A stretch of 64,000 nt of DNA from assembly GCA_015847255.1 (NCBI GenBank), contig JADLZK010006507.1, positions 248,001 to 312,000 of the forward strand. The letters are read 5' to 3'. Shown here in pieces: positions 11,056 through 23,363 of the stretch (its first letter is position 1; every line of letters begins with the position of its first letter). The position numbers were made by a program, and so were the translations under genes. The DNA comes from Hyparrhenia diplandra. Its lineage: Eukaryota; Streptophyta; Magnoliopsida; Poales; Poaceae. Under the pieces are notes generated by a model. It worked only from the letters and a program-made list of their open reading frames with translations, did not search any database and had not been told where the DNA came from.

Positions 11056-11475
11056 TTGGCACCGTTAGGGGGTATTTCTCCTCTTTCTCCCTCTTTTCTC
11101 CCCCTCTCTCCCTCTCTCTCTCCCTCTCAAGTTAGCTCCTCTCTCCCCCTCTCTCTCTCCTTCTCTCCTCCCCCCCTCTCTCTCCCTCTCCCCCCCCTCT
11201 CTCTCTCTCCCCCTCTCCCCTCTTTCTCCTCCCCTCTCTCTCTCCCTCTCAAGCTAGCTCCTCTCCCCTCTCTCCTCTCCTTCTCTCTCTCCCTCCCCCC
11301 TCTCTCCCCTCTCTCCTCTCCTTCTCTCTCTCCCTCCCCCTCTCTCTCCCTCTCCCCTCTCTCTCTCTTCCCCTCTCTCCCTCTTTCTCCTCTCCTCTCT
11401 CTCCCTCTCAAGCTAGCTCCTCTCCCCTCTCCCCCCTCTCTCCCTCTTTCTCCTCTCCACTCTCTCCCCTCTCAT
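11056..11475 (+). repeat. CT-rich low-complexity leader with repeated module
   Basis: About 400 bp of almost pure C and T. A module containing 'ctctcaag(c/t)tagctcctctc' appears near 11125, 11250 and 11405, spaced roughly 125-155 bp apart. It lies between the element's promoter region and the transposase start, so it is probably 5' leader expanded by slippage. The open frames through it on both strands are compositional artefacts. Confidence 0.75.
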
Positions 11476-12329
11476 TTGAAGTGTATGTGGTCTTTTTCAT
11501 CGATACTTCGATCTCTAATCATCGATCGCACTCTTTGTTTTTGTTTAATTAATTTGAGTAGGCCGTCGACCATGGCGCCGAATAGGGATTGGATGTACAG
11601 GCCGAGGATGGGTTTGGAATTCGTTGATCATGTGCGAAAGAAGTTTATGCCCGTCGCGCAGAAGCATCGAATCAGTCAGGGTTCGGAACTAATGGTGTGC
11701 CCGTGCTATCAGTGCAAGCATCTGTTCTTACACAAGGATGACGATGTCGTGGACCACTTGGTGCGGTATGGTTTCATCAGGGAGCCGAGGTACACCGTGT
11801 GGACGTATCATGGCGAAAAAGAACCGAGTGTCTCGGGCGGTTCATCTGGAGTACCCCGTCGACCGCAGCAGCGGAAACAACGGTGGTGGGCGAAGGGCGT
11901 GAACAAGTTGATAATCGCGATTACATCACACTGTAGATGAACTGATTGAAGACATTGCGACGACAATGCGGTTGGAGATGATGGTGAGCAGTCAGTAGTT
12001 GATGACATGTCGCCCGAGGATGCTGCTCTTTTCGAGGAAATTGCTAACCTCAAAGATGAAGATGACGTGTTGTTTGGTGTTGACGGTAACCAACGACATA
12101 TTTTTCCGTCAACTTACTACCATAAAGGGATTAAAATTAAACCTTTTTATACTCATATACTTTTATCACTAATAAATTCCACTTGTAGTGTCTTGTATTT
12201 TATTTTGCAGATTTATAATAAAAGCAAGTGGAAAATGTCGACCAAAAGTACGCCTTCCGAGAAAGCGCATTATTGCAAAACCCAAGCCCAAGAGCAAATC
12301 GACCCAAAACATCAAATCTGGGCGAGCAC

Positions 12330-13640
12330 GGCCCGACCCACAACTTTTCAGAAGGCGAAAAGACGACACCCCACTGAGACGGGGGCGGGCGAGCCCAGGG
12401 GGTGCGCTTGCCAGCGCCCACAGTGCGGCGCACCCTCCACGAGGTGGTTTCGGCCCGGCCTCCGGGAGGCGGTTCGTGCACTTTCAAGCGGGGGTTTCCG
12501 CCTGCGTTGGTCGGTTTGCGCATACAAGGAAGGTTTTTTACCAGGTGGTTTTGATGTAAATTAGCACTTAGGCTCCTCCTCCAAGTGTATAAGTAGGCCC
12601 CTCTCTCCCTCTCTCAACACACACCACTTGGAGTCCGGCAAACCGGCAATCTCTCTCTCTACCACCTCTACCTCTCTCTCTTCTTCTACTTCTTCCTTCT
12701 TCTTCTTTCTTCTTCTTTATTCTTTCTTAGTTAACACTTGGAGTAGAAGAGCTACAAGGAGGGCTTGTCTCCTAGAAGAAAGTGCTTTGGTAATACATCC
12801 ACTCTATGGAGCATTCTTCTATTTTGCAAGTCTTATATTTATGTTCTTGGCCTAACTTATGAACTAGAGTATAGTCTTGTTCATGTTCTTGTGTTGGTAT
12901 ATGAACTAGCATATAGTTTACATATCATAATCTTGACATGTTCATTACATTTCTTCATCGATCATCATATGCCTAACTTGATTAGAGGTGGGATAACTGT
13001 TCGTTGTTCGCCGGGTTTTGCTCTTGTTCTAGTCCGGTCCATTCGACGAAGTGGGGATCTGGGAGGACAAGAGTAGTGCTCTAATATGCAGGCATGGTGC
13101 ACAGGTATTACGACACTCGCGAATATGAGTGCATGCCACGGTTGAGGGGTAGGGCGGCTTGGTCGTGACAAGCCTTGACCGTCCCCTTGAAATCCCCACG
13201 TTCGCTTTGTCTTTGTAGGGAGTTAAGTAAATGCTTCTATTGGGCGTATGGCACCGGAGTCTCCCATTTATCCTAGACCTAACCACGATTAAATCGGTTT
13301 GCATATGATCCTAACTATTCATTTGTATGGCCATGACTAGATACATTAGAGCTACTCCATTAGGTTATTCATTTATTCTTTATCTATTTTCTTAATCCTT
13401 TTCCGGTGGATTCTTAAGTGTGTGTCACACTATCCATGAACCGTTATTGCTTACCCCCCGTTATGAACATTTTGGTCTAAGCAAACACATGTTCCTCTAT
13501 TCAAATGCCATGCTAATTTATTAATCACATGCCTTCCTTTGGGGAAAATATAAATAACGATACCCCGAATACTTCCGGGTGAAATGCTACAATGATAGAT
13601 CCGTGCGCATGCGAATGAATATCTAAGATGGCAAGATCTA
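12330..13640 (+). mobile_element. LTR-like sequence interrupting the transposase
   Basis: This span has no tnp2 similarity. It splits the N-terminal domain from the rest of the transposase. It holds a GC-rich part (12330-12530), a TATA-like 'gtataagtag' at about 12588, CT-rich text, and later 'gataccccgaatacttccgg' near 13560, which I associate with grass LTR sequences. I could not find paired TG/CA ends or a target-site duplication, so an unusually large intron is an alternative. Confidence 0.4.
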
Positions 13641-15097
13641 TCCGTTGACGATTCCATTTCGGATCACCGACATGGTGGTTTTTACTTGGGAATGTCGTGG
13701 CGCATTTTCGACGCTTTTATTGGGGATGGGTTTTATACCTATTTCCTTTGATTGCGTTAAGAAATGCCAACATTTGGCAATACAAGGTGGCTCGAGAATT
13801 TTAGGCAGAGATGAAGCGGCGGCAATTGACCCTCTCTACAAAGACGATGGCAAATGTCCGAAGGATTGCACGCGGTGCTACGTTTTAACCTAACGATGTT
13901 GATGATGAAGGCTCGCCACGGGTGGTCGACACGAGCTTTAATGACTGTTCACGGTACCTCGGTGACATTGTTTTACCCGAGGGGGAATAAGGTGCCCGCC
14001 AATACCTATCGGGCGAAGAAGCCGGTCGTCCGGTGGCGATGAAGCTTAGGAAGTTTCATGCGTGCCCTAACCATTTGTATTCTATACCGGGTGACTATGC
14101 GTGAACTTGCACAAACCGCCCGATGCGGCGTGAGTCGTTACAAGAGGAATGCCGGGCCGGCCGTGCCACCCGATGAGGGGGGCCGTCGGGAGGCCCAAGA
14201 AGCGAAGACGGGCAAGAAGAAGCGGATGCCACCTCCCGGGGGATGAGGAAGAAGAGGGTTACACCCGCAGGAAGATCCTCGCCCTATCGGTGTGGTACCT
14301 ACCGTGCTCGATCGTGCGTGCAATTTTGGGAACCCCAGAGGATGCCAAGCTGATGTCTGGCATGCATCGAACATGAAGGGCGATGGCAAGCTGCGACACC
14401 TCGGATGCCAAAACTTGAAACACATCGATGACATGTTCGGAGTTTGGGACGAGCCCGGGAAACGTAAGGTTCGCTTTGAGTACTAACGGGATGAATCCGT
14501 TCGGAGACCTCGATGCTTCGCCGCGGCACGGCGGTCACCCTCACCATATACAACCCTGCCTCCCTACGAGGGTATGCGAGCGCCAAATATCTTCTTTCGG
14601 CCATGCTCATTTCGGACCAAAGCGGCCGGGCATTGATATAGATGTGCTCATTGAGCGGTCTTTGGAGAATTTGCGGAAGCGTGGAAAGGGGTCATGGTTA
14701 TGGATGCGTCGAGAAGAAGAAGTTCACTCTAAAGGCCATGATAATGGTCACCATCGCTGATTACCCCGCTCTCTTTTCATTGTCGGGGCAGATTAAGGGA
14801 AGACAACTTGCACGATTTGCATTGAGAATACCGCTCCACTTACCTTAGCGGATCCCAAAAAGACGGTGTACATGAAACATCGTAAATTCCTCTCGCAAAG
14901 AACACATGTACCGGGTAACCCCGATGGATGAGTACTTTGACAACGAGCCCGGTCGGTGAAACGGGAGGAGGGCGGGGTAAAGTATGGGCCAAAGGTGTTT
15001 GAAATGGTGAAGAACATAAACCACGAGTTTGGAAAGAAGAAGAAAGCCGGTGAGCCAAAGGCAAAAGAAGAAGCGGAAGCGGAACAAAAAGGCAGTG

Positions 15098-15173
15098 GAA
15101 GAAGAAGAAGAAGAAGAAGAAGAAGAAGAAGAAGAAGAAGAAGAAGAAGAAGAAGAAGAAGAAGAAGAAGAAG
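15098..15173 (+). repeat. (GAA)25 microsatellite inside the transposase
   Basis: An uninterrupted 76-bp GAA tract. In the transposase frame it encodes polyglutamate within an already acidic stretch, so expansion of a coding acidic run is likely. The complementary strand gives poly-Leu, poly-Phe or poly-Ser frames that are not genes. Confidence 0.95.
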
Positions 15174-17194
15174 CACAACCCAAACCGCGGCACGGCCAAA
15201 GTCCCATTCAAGAAGTAGTCGATTTTCTTCAAGCACCCCGCCATCTTTTGGAAGATGCTCCATACACCTCATGCCATCGATAACATGCATCTCTGAGAAG
15301 AATGTCTTCGAGAGCTTGGTGGGGATTTTCCTAGACATTAAGACTAAGGCGAAGGGCGGTGTCAAGTCACGTCGAGGATCTTGCCGACATGGGCATCGAG
15401 GCCCGAACTTCACTTGACACCCTCGGGAATAGCGGAAAAAGTCGACCTTCCGTACCGCGAGCTACAATCGACATGGGATGAAAAGAGGGATTTTTGCAAA
15501 TGGCTCGGGGGATGTCAAAGTGCCGACCGGTTTTACGTTCCAACTTTGAAGAGTATTGTATCGATGAAAGACCTCACACTGTCAAACTTCAAGGCCCATG
15601 ACCGCCATGTCATGCGGCGGTGTTCCTTCCATTGTGATTAGGTGCACGCCCCGAGTTCGTGAAGATGGTCGTTGCACGCCTGTGTGCTACTTTTTAATCG
15701 CATCACGAGAAAAGGTCATCGCTGAAAATGACCTCCCCGCACCGAAAAGAGTTCATCGCGGAGACTATATGCCACCGAGATGTGCTTACCATCGTCTTTC
15801 TTCGATATTATGCCACACCTCATGATACACATGGTCGATCGAGATAGAAGAAGCGGGGCCTCTCTACCCGCATGAGATGTGGGCCGAACGAGTGCTTCAT
15901 GTCCTCTCTTAACGAGATCCGTCCTTAACCGTGCATACCCAGAGGGCTCTATGATCGAGGCATACACAACACAGAGGCCATTAACCGGCCGCACTAGATA
16001 CATCCGGGATGGAAATGCAATCGGCCTTCCGACCACCCGCACGTAAGGCAGGACCGCGGGCATGGGCTGCGAGGGGAGGAAAGTACGGACCAATATTGAC
16101 CAAGAAACAATCGAACAAGCCCATGACGGCGCTACGAACCAGTTAGTATCAATGGAAACGTAATGAGAAGCATCCGGAGGGAAATTCGCAGCAAGCGTGG
16201 GGCGCACGGAGGGGTGGGTGCTGAGACAACACCGGTTGAATTTCACAACGTGGATAAGAGAACGGGGATACCCTAAACGCTGAGATCGAAGAATCGATGC
16301 TTGCATACGCCCATCTAGCCAAATCATCACATGGCAAGGTTACGACATCAACGGATACAGGTTCCACACGAAAGAAAAGGACAACAAGAGCGTCCACAGA
16401 ACAGCGGAAACAGGTATGAGGGCATTGACATGACCACCAAGGAACTCAAGACATACTATGGGCAAATCCAAGAGATTTGGGAACTTGATTATGGCGAGAG
16501 CTACAGATACCATTTTTTCGGTGCGATTGGGTCAAGCCAATGGCGGTTGACGTGGGCGCAGGTAGGATTAACCACCGTTGAGCTAGAAAAGTACCGGAGA
16601 TGATGAGTGGGTACTCGCAAAAGTCGCGTGGCCCGGTAGCCTACTACCCAAAGGCCCAATTAGCAGGTAAAAAAGCAACTACATGCGGTCGTGGGAGGGA
16701 AGCAAAGGATCGTGGGAGCCGATGGAGTGCGTAATCCTCGAAGAGTACAACAACTACGCAGAAGTTTACGCTCTTTACCGATCATCCAACCAAGATCAAG
16801 GAAGTCGAGACACGCTGCGTGTGGGGAATGTCATCAAGAACAAGACAAAGCCCCGGTGCCGCACGGGACGGTCGAGAAGAAGACAAAGTGGCAGCCCGGC
16901 AAAAAAATAAGTTGATCCTTTTGTAATAGAACCAAATATGTAATGGAACCAAATATGTATGTCACGACATTTATGTAATGGAACTAAAAATATATTGGAA
17001 ATCGCCGCACTTGCTCGAAACGTCCACGACTTGTCAATTAAAGACTGTATTTTTAAATCATGCGAGAACTATCCAAAATTCAAGTTTCACATTTTTCATG
17101 GGTACACATACTCATAGGGAGGCCACACATAAATTTTCAGAATTTTTGAATGATCATTTGAATTGTTATGAATTTTACAAATTCAATTGTTGAA

Positions 17195-18500
17195 TCTATT
17201 TTGCGTGGCGGGCATGTTACAATGCCCGCCACGGTTAATCGAGCCACGCAAAAATAGATGAGTATATATATGTGTCATCAGGGCGTGGAATCGGCTAAGT
17301 CCTCCGGCGTTCATTTCTCACCCCGGAAGGGTCGCCAAAATTTTCCGTCGCCGGTTCCGCCCGCCGAGCACCTCCCCATCGATAAATGCCGCCCTTCCGC
17401 GCCTCCCCCATCCCTCGGCCTCCTCCTGGCGCCGCGGGTCGCGGTCGCCTCCGCCGCCGGGCGCCTCCTCCTCGCCGGGCCGGGCTAGGGGAAACCCTAG
17501 CCGCCCGGCGGGATTCTCGCCACCGGCCGTTTGCCTCCGCTCCTTCCCTCCGCGCCACGCCCGTGAAGCTCCTCCCTCGGCGCTCCCGCTCGCGCCTCCC
17601 GTCGGCGCCGCCTTCGTCCCGCGCGGCTGCTCGCCGCCGGGCGCCTCCTCCTCCCCTCCGCCGGCCGGACTAGGAAATCTAGCCGCCGCCGCGCACATCC
17701 CTCCGCCGCGGCCGCCTCCACGCCCGGGATCCGGTGCACGCCGTCGAAGCGCCTCCTCCTCCTCCGCCGGGGGCCTCCCCTTCGACCTCCACCGCCGCCC
17801 TCGGGCCTCCCCCCGTCGACCTCCGGGGCCCAAGCCTCCCTCGCCCCAACCTCCTCATCCGCTCACTCCTTCTCGCCGGCTTCCACCCTGCCCAACATCC
17901 CCCTCCCCCCCTCTGGGACTGTGAGAAATCCCTCGCCACGTTTGCCTTGTGTGTTGTCCTGTGATCTTTATTTGCATTTGCTAAGTTACCCGTGATGGAA
18001 ATTCATTTGAAATTGAGGCCTCTGTGATCTTTGTTGCATTTGAAATTCGTGATGATTTTTTTAGCTAAGCACCGTGCCACCGCCTATGATGCTTCGCGAT
18101 ATTATTGTCCATGAATTTTGTTCAAATAGAGATGAATTTTGTCCGAATTGAGATGAATTTTTCCAAATTGAGATGAATTTTGCTTGAACACATGCTTATG
18201 TTCTATGGCGTCGGTCGACGAAAATTTTGGCAGACCCTTCGGGTTGAGAAATGAATGGCGGGAGGACTTAGCCGATTCCACGGCCGGATGCCACATAGTA
18301 TATGGTGGCTCTCTCTATCTATCTCTTTTAAGTCCCAACCCTAGACTCTATTGTCTCTACTACTGTGTTGACCTTCCGTGGCGGGCATTTACTATCTTTA
18401 ACTATCGACTTGTGGCATTTGTAATGATTTGAATCTTAATGCTTTGAGGCGTGGCATATGCGATGATGTGAATCTATTAATGCTTTGAGGCAGCGGCGAT
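17195..18500. repeat. Internal inverted repeat enclosing a GC-rich block
   Basis: Arms at about 17263-17357 and 18208-18305 are inverted copies sharing 'cgtggaatcggctaagtcct', 'cattcatttctca' and 'gccaaaatttt'. Between them is a very GC-rich block (17390-17880) with a roughly 180-bp internal repetition ('cgggcgcctcctcctc' at 17458 and 17638). AT-rich text with 'gagatgaatttt' repeats follows (18128-18184). A subterminal-type palindrome (17200-17255) sits just outside the left arm and a single motif copy (18367) outside the right. A nested Pack-MULE-like or captured segment is possible. I found no target-site duplication. Confidence 0.55.
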
Positions 18501-18907
18501 GATGAAATGTCCCCATACGTATGAGCGGCTAAACGAGGGCGGCTTGTATATCATATACAAGCAACCTGTTTTAGACGCGATGTGTTAAGGATAGTTGGGT
18601 ATTTTTGAGCCAAATACACATTTTTTTATTATTTTTACATATTTTTTTGTATTGTTACACATTTTTTGTTTATTTTTGTATTTTTTTGTAGGTACTATGT
18701 AAAAAGGAAAATATGTACCTATTTTATCTATTTCTTTGTAAATTTTTGGTTTTTTTTATAACTACTCTATGTAAAATGGAAAAATATATATGTAATCATG
18801 AGAGGAATACAATAAATATAACTTGAGATGACTCGACTACCCATTTTACTTTACTCTTTCACTATAAATTACTATAATAAAATGCTCGTGTGTTCCCAGT
18901 AGAATCC

Positions 18908-20996
18908 AATGGCATCCGAACCAAGCGATAAAGACCGTGCAATCGGTGGCCGTGGCGAGGAGGATGTGGCCTCCACGTCCGATTCTTCCTCGGACGGTGG
19001 ATACGTGGCGAAGAGTTGACACCGAGAGAGAGGCCACAAAAGAAACGTCTTAGGGAGGACGAAATTGATCCGGTGGCCACCACGGGAGCCCGACACACAA
19101 GGTTTCTCGAGTGGGTGGACACACGCAACCAAAAACGTAAGTATACGACTAACACAACATCGTGTGCCTCTCATCGAGCACGACTAATTCTAGTTGTTGT
19201 CGTGGCGGTTACCATTGGTGCCTCTCGCGTGCGGAGTTCCATGAAGAGGAGCTCGGTCGGAGGGGCAACAATCTGGTCCCACACCCAAGACTTCGGTGAC
19301 CACGACCTCCAAGAAGTCTAAGAAGTTAGGCTTGAAAAGAGGCCAAGACACGGGAGGCACCGTAAAGTCGAGGTGGTGCGTAATATATTGAGGATAGGCC
19401 GAATGGAGATCCCGTGGAGCCAGAATCTATCGGGGCCATCTATAGCAACCAGATCTCTGTTAGGCCAAGGAAAGCTGTGCCCATCACCTACCTAGACTGG
19501 AGGACCGGCCCCGAAGGCAATCGAAGAAGAAGGTGTGGAAAGACGTGCAACTCTGTTCCATTATCCGGGGCCGAGGCGTGCTTTGACAAAAGAAATGCAA
19601 GAAGTATGTGCTAACCGTTGCAAGCAAAGCGCTTCGCACCTCGCGGGAACCGTACACACACTATGTGCGAGAAGGGCAAGTCACCACTTCAAGCCTACAA
19701 CTTCTTAAAGCAACCCTTCGGGATGAGTTCGTCAAAGCTCACGACTAACGAAGACTATGAGGCCAAGTCAAAAAAATGGGCAAAGAACTCGCAAAGAAAA
19801 AACGACCTCGGGCACAACCTCCTATTTGTGTAGGCTATTTTGGTCATAAGGGAGAATGGCGGCGGAAAGAAAGGGAGGACGCCGAGAAAGGGATACGAGA
19901 ATCCGTTGCTAGACCTTCCCGAGAGGACACGGGACTTCTTGTATGCCCGTCGGCCAAGAAGCGTAAGAAAGACAACCCGTCCAAATACAATGACCCAAAA
20001 GGTCGATGAGGTGGAGAAGAAGGTGATGCTTGTCAAAGAGGCCAAGGCGCGTGGGGAGTTCCAACCTAGGCGGGAGCACACCCACGAGTGGACCGAGGCA
20101 ATCGGAAGACCCGAGCACCGTGGCCGAAGTTCGGGGCGTGGCTCGAGGTTTAGCTGGAAGACGGTGGATTCTTGGGCATCCGACGCGGCCGACTACCACA
20201 CGCCAGGCGAGGTACAAGGAAAACCTTAAGATGCAAGGCTATGAGCAAGCCATAAAGGATATAGTCGACAAGAAAATAGAAGAGGCATTAAAGACAAGAG
20301 GTCTTTACAACATCCATGGAAGCCAAGGTGTGAGTACAGTGATGTCGCGGGAAGAACCCAATCGACGATCTCGCCGAACCTACGATGGGCAAACTCTACA
20401 TACCCGTTGGCGGGAAGGGAAGAAGAAGGAGGTGGGCTCTGCCGTGGTGGCTCCACCACGGGGTGCTAAGTTGTACAATAACGAGCCGGTCCCACCGAGT
20501 ATGCCTTCGTTTATCCGACCTCCATAGAACCGGGCATGGGTGATGAGGAGCTCGATATCCTAGGTGAACATGGAGAAACAAGTACTAAAGGACCTTCGAG
20601 GAGGAGAGACAAGTATTTATGGAACAAGGAAGACATTGTCCCTGTGGAAACCGACGACACCACCCTCCGACGGTAGCGGCGCGCAGCCCTCCTCCTTCTC
20701 CCCGGGTGGTGGTGGCGATGGACGATGACGATGATGATAACGACAACGACGCTGGTCGCCGAGGTGCCGGAAGTCCTCGTCCGAACCCACCGGAAGGAGA
20801 AGATGGTGGCCGAGGTGGTGGAAGTCCTCGTTCGAACCCACCTCGGGAAGAACCGAACAAGAAGACGGTGGCAAGACACCAACTCACGGGGCCAGCAAGA
20901 GGACACCTCTCTCCTAAGAAGGTTGCTCACCGCCCTCCCACGCCGTTCAAGCACCCAATGGTCGAGCAGGAGGTTTTGAAAATGTGGCGGGTATAG
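18908..20996 (+). pseudogene. CACTA accessory gene, Ptta/En/Spm (Transposase_24-like), decayed
   Basis: From the ATG at 18908 the reading begins with an acidic, serine-rich stretch (SDKDRAIGGRGEEDVAS) and passes by frameshifts through 'RERPQKKRLREDEIDPV' (19025) and 'ESIGAIYSNQISV' then 'KAVPITYLDWRTGPEG' (19420-19515). It continues with 'SPLQAYNFLKQ' (19683), 'GYFGHKGEWRRKEREDAEKG' (19835) and 'ERTRDFLYARRP' (19921). A basic-acidic helix-rich part follows, 'QGYEQAIKDIVDKKIEEALK' (20235). The order fits plant proteins annotated as Ptta/En/Spm transposase family members. These lie downstream of tnp2 in CACTA elements and are thought to bind subterminal repeats. The tail (20640-20990) is low-complexity, rich in Pro, Asp and Arg. 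Several shifts and stops disable it. Confidence 0.8.
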
Positions 20997-21059
20997 CAAA
21001 AAAAAAGTATGGCTAATTAACTTGTACTAGGCATTAATTGGTGGCTAATTTAGTTTAAT

Positions 21060-22860
21060 TCGACATGCATAGGATTCTCAACACCGCCTCATAGCGGTCG
21101 GAAGGAGGATGAGGCCGAATGTTCCCCCAAAGCGCCGGGAAGAAGAAGCTATCAAAAGAAGATAAGGAAATTCTTGCCCCGACCAACAAATACTTAGATG
21201 ATGAGGCGAGGGGGAAGGAGCTAGCGGAGAAGGAAAAGGACCCTCCGATTGGCTAAGTCGAACACGGGGGCCGTGGAAGACCGGGTAGCACTAGGTACGT
21301 ATATGCGTGATAATCTCAACCAAACTTAGGCGGACATATTACATATGCGTGCGTAGCTAGAAGATGCTAACATACATCTCCTTACTGTATAGGAATTATA
21401 TACCCCATCGGTAGGGACAATGGTTCAGCCCGGTTTGCCCTTGAGCACGGGGTTTGAGCTTGGCAAGTTCATGGTGCCCAAGGGGCTAATCGAGGAAGAG
21501 GAGTGGGACACTCGCAGGTTCCACCGATTATATCGCATGCGATTGATCGGGGGTGAGGGAGTTCCATTTCGGGGTTCCTAAGGAAGCTCTTTAACTTGGA
21601 CTTCGATATTTCACCGCCAATAGGCTTCGGACGAAATGTGGCGGTTGCTACGGGCGCCGGGACCTCGACCAATCCGTTGTCACCCTCTATGCTGCGTGAG
21701 TTTGTTTACCGATCATTACGCGCTCGTACATGACTAATTCTAGCTCTCCGATTCTATATAGAATGACGTGACCACATGTGCTTGCAGGATGCAAGCATTG
21801 ATAGCCCAAGAATTGGGTCAGCCAGTGGTGTTTCTATGTCCAGATATATAGGCGTGGTGGAATTTTTCTCATTATCGGATGGAGACCCGGAGGAACGAAA
21901 AGCTCGGGGAGTTGGGCAAGGCCGAGCGATATAAACACTATAAAACATTGTGCGATGCAAGAGTTAGAGAGATGGTGACTACATCCGTAAGTGCATGAAG
22001 AAGATCAAAAACGGACGGGCGGTTGTCTCATTGCGCCCAACATATCAAGTAAGTCAAAAGCAATACTTTTTATTTTTGAACACTTGGAATCTATTTCTAA
22101 TAAGAAAAATGGTGTAGCATGGCGGGTATACAAACAACAGCACAATCGTGGCCCTTTGGATTACTTGGCTAATCTTCTCTCAGGATGGAGCTGCCCTTAT
22201 TTGGACTCGTTGGATGATACGCTAAAAAGGCCTCTACAAACATTTTGAAGAGGCCCCGCAGCTGTAAGTCACCACACTTGTATACTATTTCATACCACAA
22301 ACTTCGTAAGTCATGACTTTGTGAGATTTCATACGGGGCATACAAGGATTACTTGAAAGACCCCGAGTCATACGATCGGAGGATGAGCATACGCAAAAAG
22401 AAAAACATGGGGACGAAATGAAGATCGCGAGACTACGAGGTATATGCAAAGCATTACTCTCGTTTGCTCGTCCATCTTGAATGGTCTCATAATATTCTAA
22501 CCATTTTCTGGGTACATATATCGCGTGCGGTAAGGCGGTAAGCGACCTCGGCAAGAACCCCGCGGTGGTTTCTATACTTGCACGCTCATATCCCGCAATG
22601 GCGTGTACCGCACTACGCGGCGCGAGCCGACGAAAGAAAACCACGAAAAGATTATTGGACCAAAAAGTTGGACAACCTAAAGTTCAAGAAGATGGTTGGC
22701 GCCATCCGTAGGGCCGTCGTTGAGGACGTTGTGCTACCTACCGGCAAATTCTTCGACCCTATCAAAGAAACCTCGCTAGAAGCGAGGACTTATGGGAACT
22801 TAGGGACTGGAGAAACACACTAGACATGAAGGATTATTTGTGGGATGACATTGAATTGTA
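21060..22860 (+). pseudogene. Third decayed frame of the CACTA element, family uncertain
   Basis: Open fragments on the + strand include 'LFNLDFDISPPIGFGRNVAV' (21588), 'ERYKHYKTLCDARVREMVTT' (about 21928), 'RVYKQQHNRGPLDYLANLLS' (about 22120) and 'KKLDNLKFKKMVGAIRRAVV' then 'DVVLPTGKFFDPI' (22651-22760). The last ends at a stop near 22860, shortly before the right subterminal repeats. Codon-like order across frames suggests a former protein. Some plant CACTA elements carry an Ulp1-type (C48) protease in this place, but I do not see its His-Asp-Cys residues, so I leave the function open. Confidence 0.45.
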
Positions 22861-23094
22861 ACCTAGCTAGCTAAAACGTGATTGATCAATCAATCGCTCG
22901 TCGAAGTTTTGTAAATTGTGATGTGTGGTCGTCACTTTTAAACTTAATTGAATATCCATGTTAGTTGAATGTTAAATTGTGATGCATGTTTAAGATTTAT
23001 GTGAATATTCTCTTATTTTATTATTTAAAATGTGGTGTAAATCATAATTTACAATTTTATAATATTTTTGAATTATTTTTTTTATTAATCTGAA

Positions 23095-23345
23095 TTAATT
23101 AACCGTGGCGGGCTTTTTAACAAAGACCGCCATGGTTATTAAATTAACCATGGCGGGCACGTAAATGCCCGCCATGGTTAATTTATTAACCATGGCGGTC
23201 TTTGTTACGTGCCCGCCATGGTTAATAGATTTTGCATGGCGGGCATGGTGTCCGCCACGGTTAATCAAACGATTAACCGTGACCCTAGCTCCGTGGCGGA
23301 CACAATGCCCGCCCACGGAAAACCCAAAATGCCCGCCACGGTTGT
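23095..23345. repeat. Right subterminal repeats of the CACTA element
   Basis: About nine copies of 'aaccgtggcgggc' and 'gcccgccacggtta' variants in both orientations, some as 'ccatgg' forms, ending 18 bp from the terminus. They mirror the left array (10690-10920). Confidence 0.9.
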
Positions 23346-23363
23346 TCAATTCTCGTAGTAGTG

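Larger units (their letters stand above)
11572..16912 (+). pseudogene. CACTA tnp2-type transposase (TNPD-like), decayed
   Basis: The start at 11572 (in 'gaccatggcg') opens a transposase-associated domain. It has DWMY near the N-terminus, then CPC-YQC cysteines about 40 residues on, then 'DHLVRYGF' and 'WTYHGE'. Acidic residues follow (12007-12100). After an interruption (12330-13640), pieces typical of the tnp2 family appear in changing frames: 'LFYPRGNKVPANTY' (13970), 'HACPN' (14060), 'VWDEPGKRKVRF' then 'NPFGDLD' (14440-14515), 'AMI...ADYPALFSLSGQ' (14740-14790), 'KKTVYMKHRKFL' (14858), 'IKTKAKGGVKSR' (15337), 'SIVSMKDLTLSNFKAHD' (15550) and 'DMTTKELKTYYGQIQEIWEL' (16430). The family moves CACTA elements by cut and paste in the nucleus. 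At least ten frameshifts and several stops make it non-functional. Confidence 0.9.
10664..23363 (+). mobile_element. Complete CACTA (En/Spm) DNA transposon, 12.7 kb
   Basis: Left end CACTACTACAGAATTGAAC and right end (inverted) CACTACTACGAGAATTGAAC form terminal inverted repeats differing by a one-base indel. The 3-bp target-site duplication TTC lies at 10661-10663 and 23364-23366. Paralogue B (49544-49546) is an empty site with one TTC. Both ends carry GC-rich subterminal repeats. Inside, in order, are a tnp2-type transposase, a Ptta/En/Spm (Transposase_24-like) gene and a third decayed frame, all on the + strand and all broken. The element therefore looks structurally complete but immobile unless a related element supplies transposase. 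Confidence 0.95.

Noticed and set aside
11127..11411. Arg/Glu/Gly-rich minus-strand ORF and Leu/Ser/Pro-rich plus-strand ORF
   Set aside because: Both arise from the CT-rich low-complexity leader of the CACTA transposase.
14793..15413. Long minus-strand ORF with poly-Leu, also poly-Phe and poly-Ser frames
   Set aside because: Reverse complement of the GAA microsatellite within the tnp2 pseudogene; compositional openness only.
17318..17833. 171-codon minus-strand Gly/Arg/Ala-rich ORF
   Set aside because: Extreme GC composition opens most frames in this block; no motif supports it.
21060..22860. Ulp1-type protease assignment for the third CACTA frame
   Set aside because: The position would fit, but the catalytic His-Asp-Cys motifs were not visible, so function is left open.
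23095..23345. Regularly repeated palindromic units that could look like a CRISPR array
   Set aside because: Repeats alternate in orientation, spacers are not unique or uniform, and they sit at the end of a CACTA transposon in plant DNA.
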